Positions 11,554 through 22,560 of a DNA stretch of 64,000 bases are shown here, piece after piece. This DNA is from Gracilaria gracilis. Lineage: Eukaryota > Rhodophyta > Florideophyceae > Gracilariales > Gracilariaceae. The first letter of the stretch is position 1, and every line of letters begins with the position of its first letter. The translations under genes were made by a program, and so were the position numbers. The notes below the pieces were generated by a model that searched no databases, was not told where the DNA came from, and saw nothing but the letters and a program-made list of their open reading frames with translations. Where the stretch lies: contig JARGSG010000198.1 in the NCBI GenBank assembly GCA_030374805.1, forward strand, positions 124,001 to 188,000. Direction: 5' to 3'.

Positions 11554-11912
11554 GTAGCGTCGCTTCCTCTGAACGACGGCATTGAGGGTATTCGGTACCT
11601 CATCGAGCGACTGGCCCCCACGGAGCGGCCCGTATCCATGCCCGAAGGGGATGTAGACATTATTGACAACGTCGTTTGGATCCGCTTCTTCGCTACATCG
11701 ATGTGCCGCATTATGCCTTCTCGCTTCTGCTCCACGACCTTGAGGCGTGCGTCGAACTCCCTCCGTCTGACATCGTCCAGTTCTTCGTAGTGGACCGATG
11801 CCAGATCGTAGAACTCTTCTTCTGCCTTCAAGAACGAGGCAGGTAAACTCTTCATCTCGGCTTCCTGGCGCTTGAGCAATGCGCTCATGACGCTGGAAGT
11901 GTCATCTTCCAT
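11554..11912 (-). pseudogene. Gag of retroelement B, N-terminal fragment
   Basis: The first ATG is at 11912 (MEDDTSSVMS). The product is a charged, coiled-coil-like segment (AEEEFYDLASVHYEELDDVRRREFDARLKVVEQKREG split over two heptad-rich helices) followed by a Ser/Arg/Pro linker, then is cut by the LTR of element A at 11553. The gag core continues at 326-1. The frame is preserved across the insertion after subtracting a 5-bp duplication. Identification as gag comes from the downstream half; on its own this piece would be an unknown coiled-coil protein. Confidence 0.72.
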
Positions 11913-12360
11913 GCTGTCAGGTTGGTGAGACGAAGTTGTGTTGTCGATTGAAAAAAATGTGGTGCTCAAGATGGTAGAAGAAGGGAGGAAGAGGTTCAAT
12001 CAGACGCCTGCCCGGCGATCAATGGTTTACTTGCCTGTCGGCAGGGCCTTTTATGGAGTCCTGCCGACAGCTCTACGAGACGTGCGTCGCTCTAGTTCTA
12101 ACGACCACGTTTTCTATCTGTTATCGATATCGCGCACTTCAGACACGCTGCGCGACTGTATGTGCTATCTACTTGACTGCTATCTAGGGCAGTGTTATGC
12201 GCGCCGCAACTGTCTCCGCTATCTACGTGATTGCTATCTAGGGCAGTGTTGAGCGCGGCGCAAGTGTCTCTGCTATCTAGAACAGCCGTGTGTGTGACGC
12301 ACCTGTCTGTGCTTCTATGCGCACCTGTCTGTGCCTCTATGCGCGCCTGTCTGTGCACAT
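11913..12360 (-). promoter_or_regulatory. Probable LTR/leader region of element B with TATA and tandem repeats
   Basis: On the minus strand, upstream of gag B, there is a TATA-like CCATAAAAGG (complement around 12047-12056). About 40 bp further on comes GGCAGGCGTCTGATTGAA, which recurs almost unchanged on the minus strand at about 57934-57955. Further upstream lie two tandem arrays: a 54-bp unit twice (12164-12217, 12218-12271) and a 22-bp unit about 2.6 times (12301 onward). This is where the 5' LTR of B should be, but its partner is outside the window, so the boundaries cannot be set. Confidence 0.45.
12164..12358. repeat. Two adjacent minisatellite arrays (54-bp and 22-bp units)
   Basis: The first array is GCTATCTAC...TGTCTC repeated twice with few changes plus a partial third (12272-12285). 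The second is ACCTGTCTGTGCTTCTATGCGC at 12301-12322, again at 12323-12344 with one change, then a partial copy. Confidence 0.8.
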
Positions 12361-12657
12361 CACGACACGTTCCAATCCAATATACGCCGCATTCGCCCAG
12401 TCACCATCACCCATATTCTTCACCAACGTTAGTTTGTCACCCTTCTTCACTTCCGCAAACAGAGCCACAATGCCTTCCGCTGTGAGTTCTGCCTCGTATA
12501 TATCAATCCAGCCTCCGCTCACCTGTTCGATTCCGCGAGGAAATGCCGCACATTGCACAACCTCTGCGCCGCCATGCGTTGACTGTGTGTCAGTACATAA
12601 ACCTACCCAGTCACGAAGCACGTGAGCGGCCGTCTTGCCATCGCGTCGGTTAATCAC
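12337..12657 (-). CDS. Unknown protein or fragment, no family recognised
   Basis: The frame is open on the minus strand from about 12705 to 12337. Its composition looks coding (DWVGLC, VVQCAAFPRGIEQVSGGW, EAELTAEGIVALFAEVKKGDKL), with balanced hydrophobic and charged residues and no low complexity. There is no in-frame ATG where one would be expected; an in-frame TGA lies just upstream near 12708. It could be the 3' end of a host gene whose upstream part was lost, or a decayed gene carried by element B. I do not recognise the family. Confidence 0.35.
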   Translation of the reverse strand: MINRRDGKTAAHVLRDWVGLCTDTQSTHGGAEVVQCAAFPRGIEQVSGGWIDIYEAELTAEGIVALFAEVKKGDKLTLVKNMGDGDWANAAYIGLERVVMCTDRRA

Positions 12658-13370
12658 ACGTCTGTCGTACTTGGTGATAGTGGCGAGAGTCTCAATTAAC
12701 TGCGAAACTCAAGCGCATGACGCAGTGATGCGCGAGATTTGTCCGTATTTGCCATGATGAATGCTTGATCGCCATTGAGAGGGTGCAGAATACAAGAGTT
12801 TATATTTCCAAAGAAAAATAGCTGCAAAGGAATTGAAATTTTCTTGTCTGAGGAGAGCCAGGACGAGCTTTGCCGCGCGTATTCCTGGTCCGCCCGACAA
12901 GGGTTAAGTTTTATGCAACTGTGAATAACCAGTGTGTAGTACTATGAGCTTGACAAATGGAGTTTCTTTCGAATATTGACCTATTCGTGGTCCGCCTGAC
13001 AAGAGATAAAGATAGGACGGATAGGCGCAGTTAATTCCCCACTGGTAGACTTGCTGTAAATAGTGTAACACGAGCTAAATGCAATCACTGGGCGTCTTTT
13101 GAAAACGCAAAACGTATTTCCCATTTACGCAAAAAGTTGCTCTAACGGTACCCCTGGTAGTGCCAGGCAACATTTTCCGTTTGGGATTTGTGAATTACGG
13201 CAGTTTCAGGAGACCCCCAGCGAGGACTCGGAAATGGATTTATGAGAGCTGAGATTAGCTTGGGATTGGTCTCAGATTCGCCCAATGAGCGCAGGGCAAC
13301 AGCCATATATGAAATGCAAAACAAATGGCCCTTGTTGCCATTACATGAGTGGTTGAGCATTTTGATATAG
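12658..13370. other. Intergenic region upstream of the NB-ARC/WD40 gene
   Basis: There are no convincing frames. The in-frame stop TAG at 13368-13370 limits the NB-ARC frame. The sequence before it (TTTTGATATAG) resembles a 3' splice site, so an upstream exon is conceivable, but I see no matching 5' exon. Confidence 0.4.
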
Positions 13371-16300
13371 GAAGTCTTCCCCACCTTCCATCTCAGTGCC
13401 TCGGAATACGTCCCACTTGTGGGAATCGCCACAAAACTCTGCAACGTGTTGAATGAGTGCTGTGACGCCCTCGATGTCAACACCGATAATCAACATCGTC
13501 TCCTCAACAGTTATTACACACACACTTCGGAGCCTTACGTACCTTTGCACATGCAAGAAGACGTGCACAAGCTCGATAAGTCGACCGAACGTATCGAATA
13601 TTCAGAAGATGAAAACAGAGGGAGACATGTGGAGCAAACTCTAGCCAGAAGCTTCCTGGAAGAAAAACTCTCTCCGATGGAGGACGCTCAATCTTCCAGC
13701 CAAGATTTGTACATCCCATGCAACATACTTCCCGTGAATTCTCCGACAAGGTTCCTAGACTACAGCACAACTTTGACATGCGAACATAAACTGAGAGTCG
13801 CGGTTCTGGGTGATGGAGAAAGCATCATAGTCGGTCTGGTTTACTCTGAAGACCGTAGTGCTGGTATGACCACCACTTTGCTTGCCCTTGCTAATGACAA
13901 TGAAATCAAACAAAAGTTTCCAGGCGGCATTTTGTACATTCAACTCGGAAAGAATGCCTCCATATCGTTCGTCGTGAAGGAAATCGAGAACATGGTTGAA
14001 CGAACAGGAGGTAGCAAGCTTGCGAAGGACATACATATGATACACTCCGTCCGTGACGCATCGTCAAAGGCCTCTGAATGGTTCAGCCCGCGCGAATGTT
14101 TGTTCCTGGTGGATGATATCAGGCGAGTGAACGACATTGACTCGCACCTTTTGAACAATCTTGCTTGCATGTTGAACCCAAAAAGTCGACTAGTTTTCAC
14201 CACCAGCACTAGAAACTTTTTGGGTCGAGCGGATAAGGTGGTTGAATTCGAGGAGAGAGAAGCGCACGACAATATTGCACGCCGAATGTTGATGAAGCAA
14301 TCCGGCTTCAGTGAGGAATTTCACCTTGAGCAGAAGAACAAAAATGCATTTGAATCTATTCTAAGTATATGTTTGGGTCATCCACTCGCGTTTGGTATGG
14401 CTGCCGCTTCGGTGTTACAGATATCTCATCGAAAGTACTCAGACCAGAAGCAGGACGCATGGTCAGAATTCCATCATCATATCTTGTCGAAGCAAGAAGA
14501 GATCTATTCCTCATCCGTTGAAGAACAAAATCCGTTGGAAGATATATTGGATGCGTCACTACAGGTCCTAGAGGAATGTAACAACGGTGAACCCTACTCT
14601 GAACGGTTTCGGTCGTTCTGCGTGCTAAAGAAACAGCAGGTAGTTTCTGTTCACATGTTGAAGAAATTGTGGAAATTAGTCGACCTTGGCGAAGCGAAAC
14701 GAGTTGTTCACGACTTCCAAAAATGTTCTATCGTGCAAGTGATGAAAGATCGTGACGCCATCCTTGTCCGTTTGCATAACGTAATTCTGGACCTTGCAGT
14801 TCGAAAAACATCAGCAGGACTTGAATATCGGTCCTTCTTCCAAATTCTAATCAGCAACTACATTCCATCCAGTCGAAGAAATGAGCTAGTTCATGAATGG
14901 TGGCGCTACGAAAATGACGGTTACATTTTCAGAATAGTATGCCGAAGCCTCCGGCTTGCAGGATACTACGAAGAACTTTTATGGCTTCTGTCGAAGCCGC
15001 AATGGATAGCAAAGCGCCTAATCAACGATGGAATCGAAGCCGTCAACGATGACATGACACACGGGAAAGCTTTTTTAGACAAGGAGAAAACTTTTGGATA
15101 CTTGACTCGCAAGGAACACATGGACACAGTGAACGAAGCAGCGCGGATGAGCCGCGTTTTTGTTGCTAACAACCCGCGTGAAGTATGGTTTCAGCTACAC
15201 GGGCGCTTGCTGAAACACGCAACGCGATGCAAACTCACGAAACGGTTTGTTGAAGAGATCGAGGATTGTGCTCCGAGACCGTGGGCAAAAGCTTCTTTAG
15301 GACTTTTGAAAGCACCAAGTCCGGCTGGCAAGGTTTTCCGAGCCCCCCAACGTGTGAGATGCACAAGCTTGGAAGCGGACGAACTTTGGCTCTTCTGGGG
15401 CGGACATTGGGAATCTAAAGAAATAGGTGTCTCATGTTACAAACTGGCGACTAATGCTTGCACGATTCGGAACTTTGTACTTGCAGAGCAACACAAAGAA
15501 TGGCTTCGGCGCGTGAGGGCATGCGCGTTTTTACGTGACAGGAACAGCGTTGTAACTGTCCATATGAACAGCAAGGTTGTGATGTGGAACAGAGATACCG
15601 GGCTTATGAAACAAATGGTTACCTGCGCCAACCAGACTGCGCTTGCATCAGTTCTTAGTCGCAGGCCTTTTCGAAATGTTCAGGATTGCATTGCGCTGAG
15701 CTCCGACGGAAAACGTGTGGCATCCGTTCACTCCATCAGCAATGCTTTTCAACTCTATGATACCCTCACTGGGAAGCCGGTGGGATTACCTCTGGTGGGA
15801 CACAATAAGTCTGTGCTCTGCATAGCCATCAGCTCCGACGGCAGGCGAATAGCGTCGGGGTCTTATGACCAAGCGGTATGTGTTTGGAATAACTCCTTGT
15901 ATCCATTCGCGAAGCGTCTGATCGGACACAAAGGAATGGTGACATGCATTGAATTCAGTGGGAAACGGAAACCGCCTTGTGTCAGGATCCATGGACACCA
16001 TGCTGCGAGTATGGGACGTGAGCAGTGGCGAAGAGGTCACACACCCGCTCGTAGGGCACTCTTGTTTTGTGGTGTGCGTTTCTGTGAGCTGGGACGGCAA
16101 TCGTATTGTGTCCGGGTCAGCAGACGGTACCGTACGGCTTTGGGATGTGCGCAACAAACAAGCACTCACTCTGCAGCTCGCTGGGCACACCCGCTGTATT
16201 GGGACCATCGCTATGGATGAAGAGGCAACGCTCATTATTTCTGGATCCAATGACGGCACTGTTCGCATATGGGATGCTCAAGACGCCGAGGAGATGGTCA

Positions 16301-17154
16301 CACATCCTCTGGTCGGCCACGGTGATGAGATTAAGAGGCTCATTGTGAGCGAGAATGGCAATCGTATTGTAACGATTTCTGATGACAAAACGCTGCGAGT
16401 GTGGGAAGCGATCACACAGCGGCTTGTTCACACTGGGAAGATTTTAGATGTCGCAGTTAGTGGTAATGGAGGTCGTATTGTTTCTCTTTGCTACCAAAGA
16501 AGAAGCTACGTGTGGGATGTGGTGAGCGGCACGGTGAGCCCAAAGGCACTCAATGGTGATACCGGTACTCTTACGGCTGTCGGGATCAGTTTGGACGGCA
16601 ACTGTATTGTAACCGGATCCAACGATAGAAGGGTGCGGGTTTGGAACGCGAATCAGAGGGAGATGGCCATGGCGCCACTCACTGGTCACACCCAGTTCAT
16701 TTTCGGTGTCGTGATGAGTTCGGATGCAAGTCGTATCATTTCACAATCATTCACAGACATTCGAGTCTGGGACGCGCACACTGGCGAAGCTATTGGCACG
16801 CCGATATATCCAGTTTATTATCGCAATTACTTCCGGATTGAGGCGGTGGATGAGTATGGAATGAACATTGTTACGCAGGGTCTATTGGCTGAAAGCAGCC
16901 TGTGGGATATGGCTCAAGGTGTGTGTGTACTGAGCCAGCGGGACGCCGCATGGCAAGTCACCGTCGATGCGCTTGCGCTCCGCTGGTTGCCCCGTAGATC
17001 GTGGCAACCCGTGAGATGGCGAGTGAATCATAGCGATGGTCATAATGGTTCTGCAATAACACTGGCCACTTGCGACATTCCAGTGGAAAACGTTGACGGC
17101 GGTGATGTGTACTTCTCTACATATTTCGAAAGCAGGTGCAATATTGTGCGATAG
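13371..17154 (+). pseudogene. NB-ARC/STAND NTPase with C-terminal WD40 propeller (one frameshift)
   Basis: The frame is open from 13371; the first ATG is at 13551, but the residues before it (VPLVGIATKLCNVLNECCDAL) look like the helical N-terminus of such proteins, so the start is uncertain. An NB-ARC region follows: a degenerate P-loop ending AGMTTT (13859 on; the usual lysine is methionine), Walker B CLFLVDD (about 14096), SRLVFTTSTR, then a GLPL-like LGHPLAFGMA and a winged-helix-like region. From about 15.3 kb there are at least eight WD40 repeats (GH...W[DEN]). At 15960-15964 an extra A shifts the frame; coding continues in the next frame to 17154. The architecture resembles APAF-1-like sensors: a switch that oligomerises on ligand binding. 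Function in defence or cell death is inferred. Confidence 0.85.
15944..15975 (+). other. Single-base frameshift in the WD40 region
   Basis: The first frame reads CIEFSG then loses WD40 similarity. The second frame reads GNGNRLVSGSMD and continues the same blade. Removing one A from the GGGAAACGG run restores IEFSGNGNRLVSGS. This is either a real inactivating mutation or a sequencing error. Confidence 0.8.
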
Positions 17155-17699
17155 CCGAATTCATCTCGTTGTTATCGACCTAGAATAGAACAATCGAGAT
17201 CGACTGATACTGATTTAGACCAATATATAAACTGCTAAGACAGACTCTGGAGGTTTCGAAGACCTTCCGGCAGTCTTGTCAACTCACTACAAACCTTGAA
17301 ATGGACAATGTCCACATCGACCTCCATTGTCATCTACAGAATTCGGAGCTACACACAAAGTAGAATTCTGATTCACCACCAACCCGACCGGGCATGGTTC
17401 GCACAACCTGTCTGTTCGCACATTTGGCTCTGAGGCGATGCCGAAACGGCACTGTTCGCAACGTCCTTCAGAAACGCAAGTCTTTCATGGTACTGCATAC
17501 GCGAGGAAGTTTTGAATACTAAAACATTCACTGCGCTTTCTTGGGGTATGAAGAGAAGTCGCACCATTCGCATACTACAGTGCTCCGAACGCAGCAGTTT
17601 ATATATAGCATGAAACTGGATTCAAAGCCGTGCTTGAACTGACTTTGATGGGCTTCTTAGCTTATGGGGAGAGGGCAAGCAAGCGTAGGATCTATTTAC
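17155..17699. other. Intergenic region between convergent genes
   Basis: I see no gene here. The NB-ARC/WD40 gene ends at 17154 and the von Willebrand gene ends at 17700 from the other side, so this holds the two 3' ends. A TATATA-like run at about 17600 has no gene attached. Confidence 0.5.
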
Positions 17700-19049
17700 T
17701 TAGCAAGCTCGAACATCAATATCCTTATAGTACGTTGGAGGGTAAACCCAATGACTCAGCGTTTCTTGCCCTTGAACAGAGTCCTTAATACGGATCTTAC
17801 ACCTAAACGGCCCGCTCTGGCAAATACCGGCTGGGAGCTCAAGTTTCACCTTCCCCGTAATTTGGGCCGGCTCGCTCACGAAGCTTGAAATTCCGGTCAT
17901 GTTGACAATCAATTTGTCATCACATCCGCTAAGTGCCGGCTCCACGTTATTGTAGTAGTAGTAGTAGGCAGGAAACTTGATGCTATTCGTAGAAATAGAG
18001 ATCCGCGCGCCGGGTGCATATTGAAAGATAATGAGCGCCTTTCTCCGCACTTTGTCAACGGCTTCAAAAATTCCTGAAGCGGACACGGATGTAACGACCT
18101 CACCTTTCGTCTCCTCAGCAATCTTACTTGCCTGCCCAGCGGCTACAGGTTGCGGTTCTTCGGCAGCGTTGCGGTTAGAACATGATGGAATGGGAGGAAG
18201 AGCAGCATCAAGTCCAGGCTCCCCTAAGCTGACTGGAATCACTGAAATCCCATAATAAACAGTGTAAATAATGTCATCAGGGAATAAATATCTCGAGACT
18301 CCAATCCGGTCCGTCTGGTCGGAGCATCCTGGTTCACGTCCTGGAGTGTCGCCAATGAGAACCACAATCTTTCTCCGCTGTCGAGGAAACAGTTGCTGTG
18401 AAAAATCCTGAACTGAACGTAAAGCCGTCAAGGTGGTGCGTGGTCCATCGGGGAACGTGGGAATGTTTTCCAAAGCATCGAAAGCTGCCTGAATATTTTT
18501 CTTGGTAGGAGAAAGGATGCGCATACCAGTTTCATCGAAGGCGTCCTCGCCACCAAATACAGCCACGCCGACATGGGCGCTGCCATCGAGTTGCCTGACA
18601 AAAGAGCTCAGTTCTCTCTTGGCAGCGTCCAGACGAGGTTTCGTCGACTCACTTGCGTCGATAAGAAGAACTACGTCCAGAGCAACGCCCTTCAAATTGA
18701 CAGCTAGATTGAATTCGACCGGGAAATTAGGCTTGAGTGTCACTTGGCGAACTTGAACTTCGCCGTTTGGGCATCTATTGAGGGATGGAGCTGCTGGATG
18801 CAAGGCACATTGAAAGTTTTGCGAGGAGCACCTTTTATAACGGCATCCAAACTGCTGATTCGCCTGGCACTGTTGCTGCAATTGATTAGAGTAGTTTGAG
18901 CATTGGCTCCCGCAGGAGACGAACGGAAAGGTCCTCAAGTCGCGACATTTGGAGTTAGAATGCTCTTCATTGATGTAGTCAGCCGAGGAGAGGGAGGCCA
19001 AAAGCAGTAAATGCAAAGAAATATAGATAACGTTCGAAGGCAGCTTCAT
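17700..19049 (-). CDS. Secreted von Willebrand factor A-domain protein, integrin-beta-like
   Basis: Intact 449-residue frame with ATG at 19049. Residues 1-23 are a signal peptide (hydrophobic core ISLHLLLLASL). Residues 35-93 form a cysteine-rich module with eight cysteines. A von Willebrand A domain of about 200 residues begins near 120; its MIDAS motif is DASES (D131, S133, S135), with VVLIGDTPG later in the fold, and the sequence resembles the integrin beta-chain I domain. The C-terminal 110 residues look like a beta-sandwich with paired cysteines. There is no transmembrane segment after the signal, so the product is probably secreted, perhaps to the cell wall or extracellular matrix, with metal-dependent ligand binding. 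A TATA box lies about 85 bp upstream. It is the clearest intact host gene in the window. Confidence 0.88.
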   Translation of the reverse strand: MKLPSNVIYISLHLLLLASLSSADYINEEHSNSKCRDLRTFPFVSCGSQCSNYSNQLQQQCQANQQFGCRYKRCSSQNFQCALHPAAPSLNRCPNGEVQVRQVTLKPNFPVEFNLAVNLKGVALDVVLLIDASESTKPRLDAAKRELSSFVRQLDGSAHVGVAVFGGEDAFDETGMRILSPTKKNIQAAFDALENIPTFPDGPRTTLTALRSVQDFSQQLFPRQRRKIVVLIGDTPGREPGCSDQTDRIGVSRYLFPDDIIYTVYYGISVIPVSLGEPGLDAALPPIPSCSNRNAAEEPQPVAAGQASKIAEETKGEVVTSVSASGIFEAVDKVRRKALIIFQYAPGARISISTNSIKFPAYYYYYNNVEPALSGCDDKLIVNMTGISSFVSEPAQITGKVKLELPAGICQSGPFRCKIRIKDSVQGQETLSHWVYPPTYYKDIDVRAC

Positions 19050-19131
19050 CGTTGGGAAGGTTTTCTAGAATCGGGGAAGGTGGGTGGCGAGACATGGACA
19101 AGACAAGAAGGGCAAGGGACTTCACATCGAT

Positions 19132-19139
19132 CTTTTATA
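19132..19139 (-). promoter_or_regulatory. TATA box of the von Willebrand A-domain gene
   Basis: The minus strand reads CTCTATAAAAGATC, with TATAAAAG about 85 bp before the ATG at 19049. The spacing fits a short 5' untranslated leader. Confidence 0.65.
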
Positions 19140-19255
19140 GAGTAGAAGAAGTTGTTGCTTGCTCAAATCCGACAAAGTCTTACTTGTGTCTCCGTGTTGT
19201 GACATGATGGTTAACAAGAGATCATTGAGCCATGTTCCTTGTGCTTGTGTAGAAT

Positions 19256-20194
19256 GGGAGAATCCGAAAATTCCTATCGTTCCAGACTACCAAATGGATA
19301 GCTGGGACCTGTCTCCGTCCAAACTGGGACAGGCCCGCTACAGTTACACAAACTTTCATGTAACCAGAACGCTTTTTTTCAGCACATTCATATATAGTGG
19401 GCTGTGCATCAGTTGGCTACGCTTTCGGAAGAACGGCAAACCGTTTCGGTCGACATGCACCGCGGCCACCCTTTCGATGCTTTGGACTATGCAGGGGTTC
19501 TCTTTTTGTAGAAGGCGACTAATCTAAGGCGCTGAGCTCCGGCGTCGAACGGAATATTGCATTATGACGACGTGAACCATTGCAGGGTTACCAGGCGCCG
19601 AGGACGGGTACAAATTATTGGTTGGTTCATCAAGCAGGCACGAGAGATGTTCCGCAACGCGCAAAAGCTTTTCTACTTTCACGGTATGGACGAGAACGCC
19701 TACTTTAAGCAGAGGAAGGTGGTTGGGTTGTTTGAAAAATGCAAGCTTAACATCTTGCTGCTTTTGTACAGCGCGTACTGGCCGTCTACAGGCAAACGCA
19801 AAGGGCGCGGAGTTCGAATTGACGCGGAGAGTGCGTGCGACTATCTGAAGGGTCGCGCAGAGGTAGACGTTGGGCGTCGATGGAATCTGTGGGAGTAGGC
19901 AAATGACTGGACGGCGCTGTGGCTGTATACATCAGAAGGCCCGCTCGGTTTGTTTTGGCAAGTGCGGTGGGTGAGAAGTGCCAGTACATTGGTGCGTATA
20001 CTTCAAATTCGGTTTAGGAGTAAATCTGTTTGCCACAGTTGAAAGTTTCCTGTTGCCCACATTTGGAACTTTGGATAGGGTCCCGCTTACCCTGTCCAGA
20101 GTCCCAAAGAAAGGCAGCAAGAGCGTCTACGTGCCGCCATCTGATTTGCGCAGCAGTTAGAAGTTTGGAAGGATAGGAATTTTCGGATTCTCCC
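19256..20194. mobile_element. Non-autonomous PIF/Harbinger-like transposon, 939 bp
   Basis: The ends are inverted repeats of about 28 bp: GGGAGAATCCGAAAATTCC at the left and its complement at the right, with one or two mismatches. They are flanked by the 3-bp direct duplication AAT (19253-19255 and 20195-20197). A 3-bp duplication is typical of PIF/Harbinger. The ends resemble those of the autonomous Harbinger at 31108-39094 (GGGAGCATCCAAGAATT). No transposase is inside. A frame at about 19640-19898 (REMFRNAQKLFYFHGMDENA region) looks coding-like but has no proper start, so it may be captured host sequence. Confidence 0.8.
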
Positions 20195-20197
20195 AAT

Positions 20198-22560
20198 GAT
20201 CGCACTCTCGCAGAGAGAAGTCCTGTAATACTGCTCTGTGTATCGCACACAACTGAACGTGTTTTGTATGAGCCGTCTTGTCAGTGCAGCTACTGGATAG
20301 GAACAACATGTCTGGCTGATGGGAATGGAATTCACGAAGCGGCAGCTGGCGCACCTTCACTACATCATGATCATGATGATCAAACCCAGCGTCAACTCGT
20401 CGAAGAAAATTCCAGGCATGAAGGGTTGGCTCGATGCTTGCAACGTCGGTATCTACCGTCAGTACCTTTTGGTACAACATGTCAAAGGAAAGCGGGCAAA
20501 ATATAAACATATTTCACAATGTGGATGGATGTACACGTGTGCGATGTTTCGCATTTGGGAAATTAAAAGTTCCCTAATGTTAGCCAATCACATTTCGCTC
20601 AATATCCTTCGTTATTAGCAAGTGTAGCCCGAAGAACAGCACCCTTCTAATATAACCCAACCCGAACTTCAGCAGCTTCCCCCTCGCAGAACCACGATGC
20701 ATAAGCGGTTCTGGCTGGGCACTCCTTGTGCCACAATCATTCGCACTCACAAGACTCGCCACCAAATAGGTTCGGTACTTTCCTCGTTCCTTCAGGACAC
20801 TGCAGGTAAGGAGATGTTCGCGCCATGAAGTTTCACATCAGAGCACTCAACGGTTCTGAAAAGATGTCATTCTACATCTGGCATGAACACAAGACTTTTT
20901 GCTTTTCTTCGAACAGAAAGGCAGTTGCAGCAAGGAAATGAATCTTTTGTAGATCCAGCGTCCAACGAGGAAAACCTTCGAATCATCTCCGTCACCTTGC
21001 GCGTTTTCTCGGCGCCCATATCGTCACTGTTCAGCTCTAAGCAGCAACACGCGCATGCACAATTGCAAAGCTCCTACACGCCGGAAAAGTGGCAATTAGA
21101 TCAAAATGCAAATCCAATTTAATCCAATTCGGCTGCAACAGTAGCATTAGCAAGTGTTCTGGATATCTGCCACAGTTGTTGGTACATGGTCAATTCTTGA
21201 CGCTTATAAATAGAAAACTCGAATTTTATTCAAACACGCTACAAATTACTTATATTTTAATTTTAAAAAAGCGCCGTGTCACACGGTGCCTTTTTGGAGA
21301 CACCCTGAGTTTGGATCATTTGAATACCAACAAATAGCAATCCCAGAAAAAAAAAGTTGCATATGCCCATAATTTGGATATATCGCCCAATGGACACCAA
21401 ATATGATTCTCTCTTGCATGTTTTGTTACCAACAGAACCAAGAGTTTGGAACTCTAACTTTTCTACAGAATTATCTGGGATATGCTCCCGTATCTCCCTG
21501 AGCGAAAGTGTTTTCAATCACTACATAGATTTCATATATAGATAGAATGCTTACATTAGTTTCGAAACCATTACTATACATTTATACTTTGAAAATTAAA
21601 TTGAGCGGTGTCACACGACGCATATTCGTCCTTTTCTGGGACACACAGCAAATTAAATCTACATATATCTAATATCCACATAAATCAGCGGCATCTCGCG
21701 GCGTTAACCGCCTTGCAGATTTTATTTGCAGCCGACCGCAGCATAATGCACACATTAAGTGCGGTTTACTGCACTACCACGCGATAAAACGGCATGAATG
21801 ACAAAAACAGAGAACGGTTGCTACAAGCATCAGGTTTAGCTGGTGTTGGTGTCTTCCATATTTTAGAACGACAATAGGATTTGCTTACCAGAAATGAACC
21901 AAAAACTAAATATACTGTCTGTCAAAGCTTAACGTCTTCTAGTTTAACTTTCTTCCTCAGTAAAATTTTCAAAATCAAAGTTATATTCTACATATATTCA
22001 ATTACGGATATTGCTCATTGTTCAACATTACTAAATCTCACATGTCTGCAGTAACATTATTACGAGTGCAAAAAAATTTACGATTGACATATTGTTTTAT
22101 TCACAATTGTTGCATCATTTCTTCGGAGTTCATAAATCAAAAGGAGTCGCAGTATATCAAAGAAATTTAATCGCGGAGATTTGCGGTTTTCTTTGGGAAG
22201 CTGTCTTCTCAACAATCTGATATTATTTGCACAAAAAGAAACCATCGAATGGTGCTTGCATTGCAATTCCAATTGCAACACCATTCCTCACGATTGTGAA
22301 TTTGGTGCTCGACCTCCGTTTCTCATCCTTGGCTGCCAGCCACTGGATAACAACTGCCTTCTCATCCGAACTGGTCCGGTCATGCTTCGCTCCGGCTGTC
22401 TCAACAAGCTAGTGCATTCAGCAACCCCAGCAACTCATGGCCCCCATGATCCGTTTCCCAAGTCCAGCTTCCCTGCCAGATTTGGGAACATTGCTCACCA
22501 ATCCGAACGTTTCCATCGCTCACGAGCCACAGGTGTTGTAGACCAGTTCCGATGACCTCG
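20198..22560. other. AT-rich intergenic region
   Basis: I see no gene that I can support. A frame at 20319-20618 has coding-like composition at its start (FTKRQLAHLHYIM) but is short and unrecognised. Two same-direction copies of a motif containing GTGTCACACG, then CTTTT and GACAC, occur at 21272-21305 and 21605-21652. The first is centred on the palindrome CCGTGTCACACGG. Confidence 0.4.

Noticed and set aside
12098..12360. CRISPR-like array of short repeats
   Set aside because: The repeats are contiguous minisatellites without unique spacers.
21272..21652. Two motifs resembling mariner-type ends (complement CAGGGTGTCTCCAAAAAGG)
   Set aside because: Both are in the same direction, neither is flanked by TA, and no partner or transposase was found.
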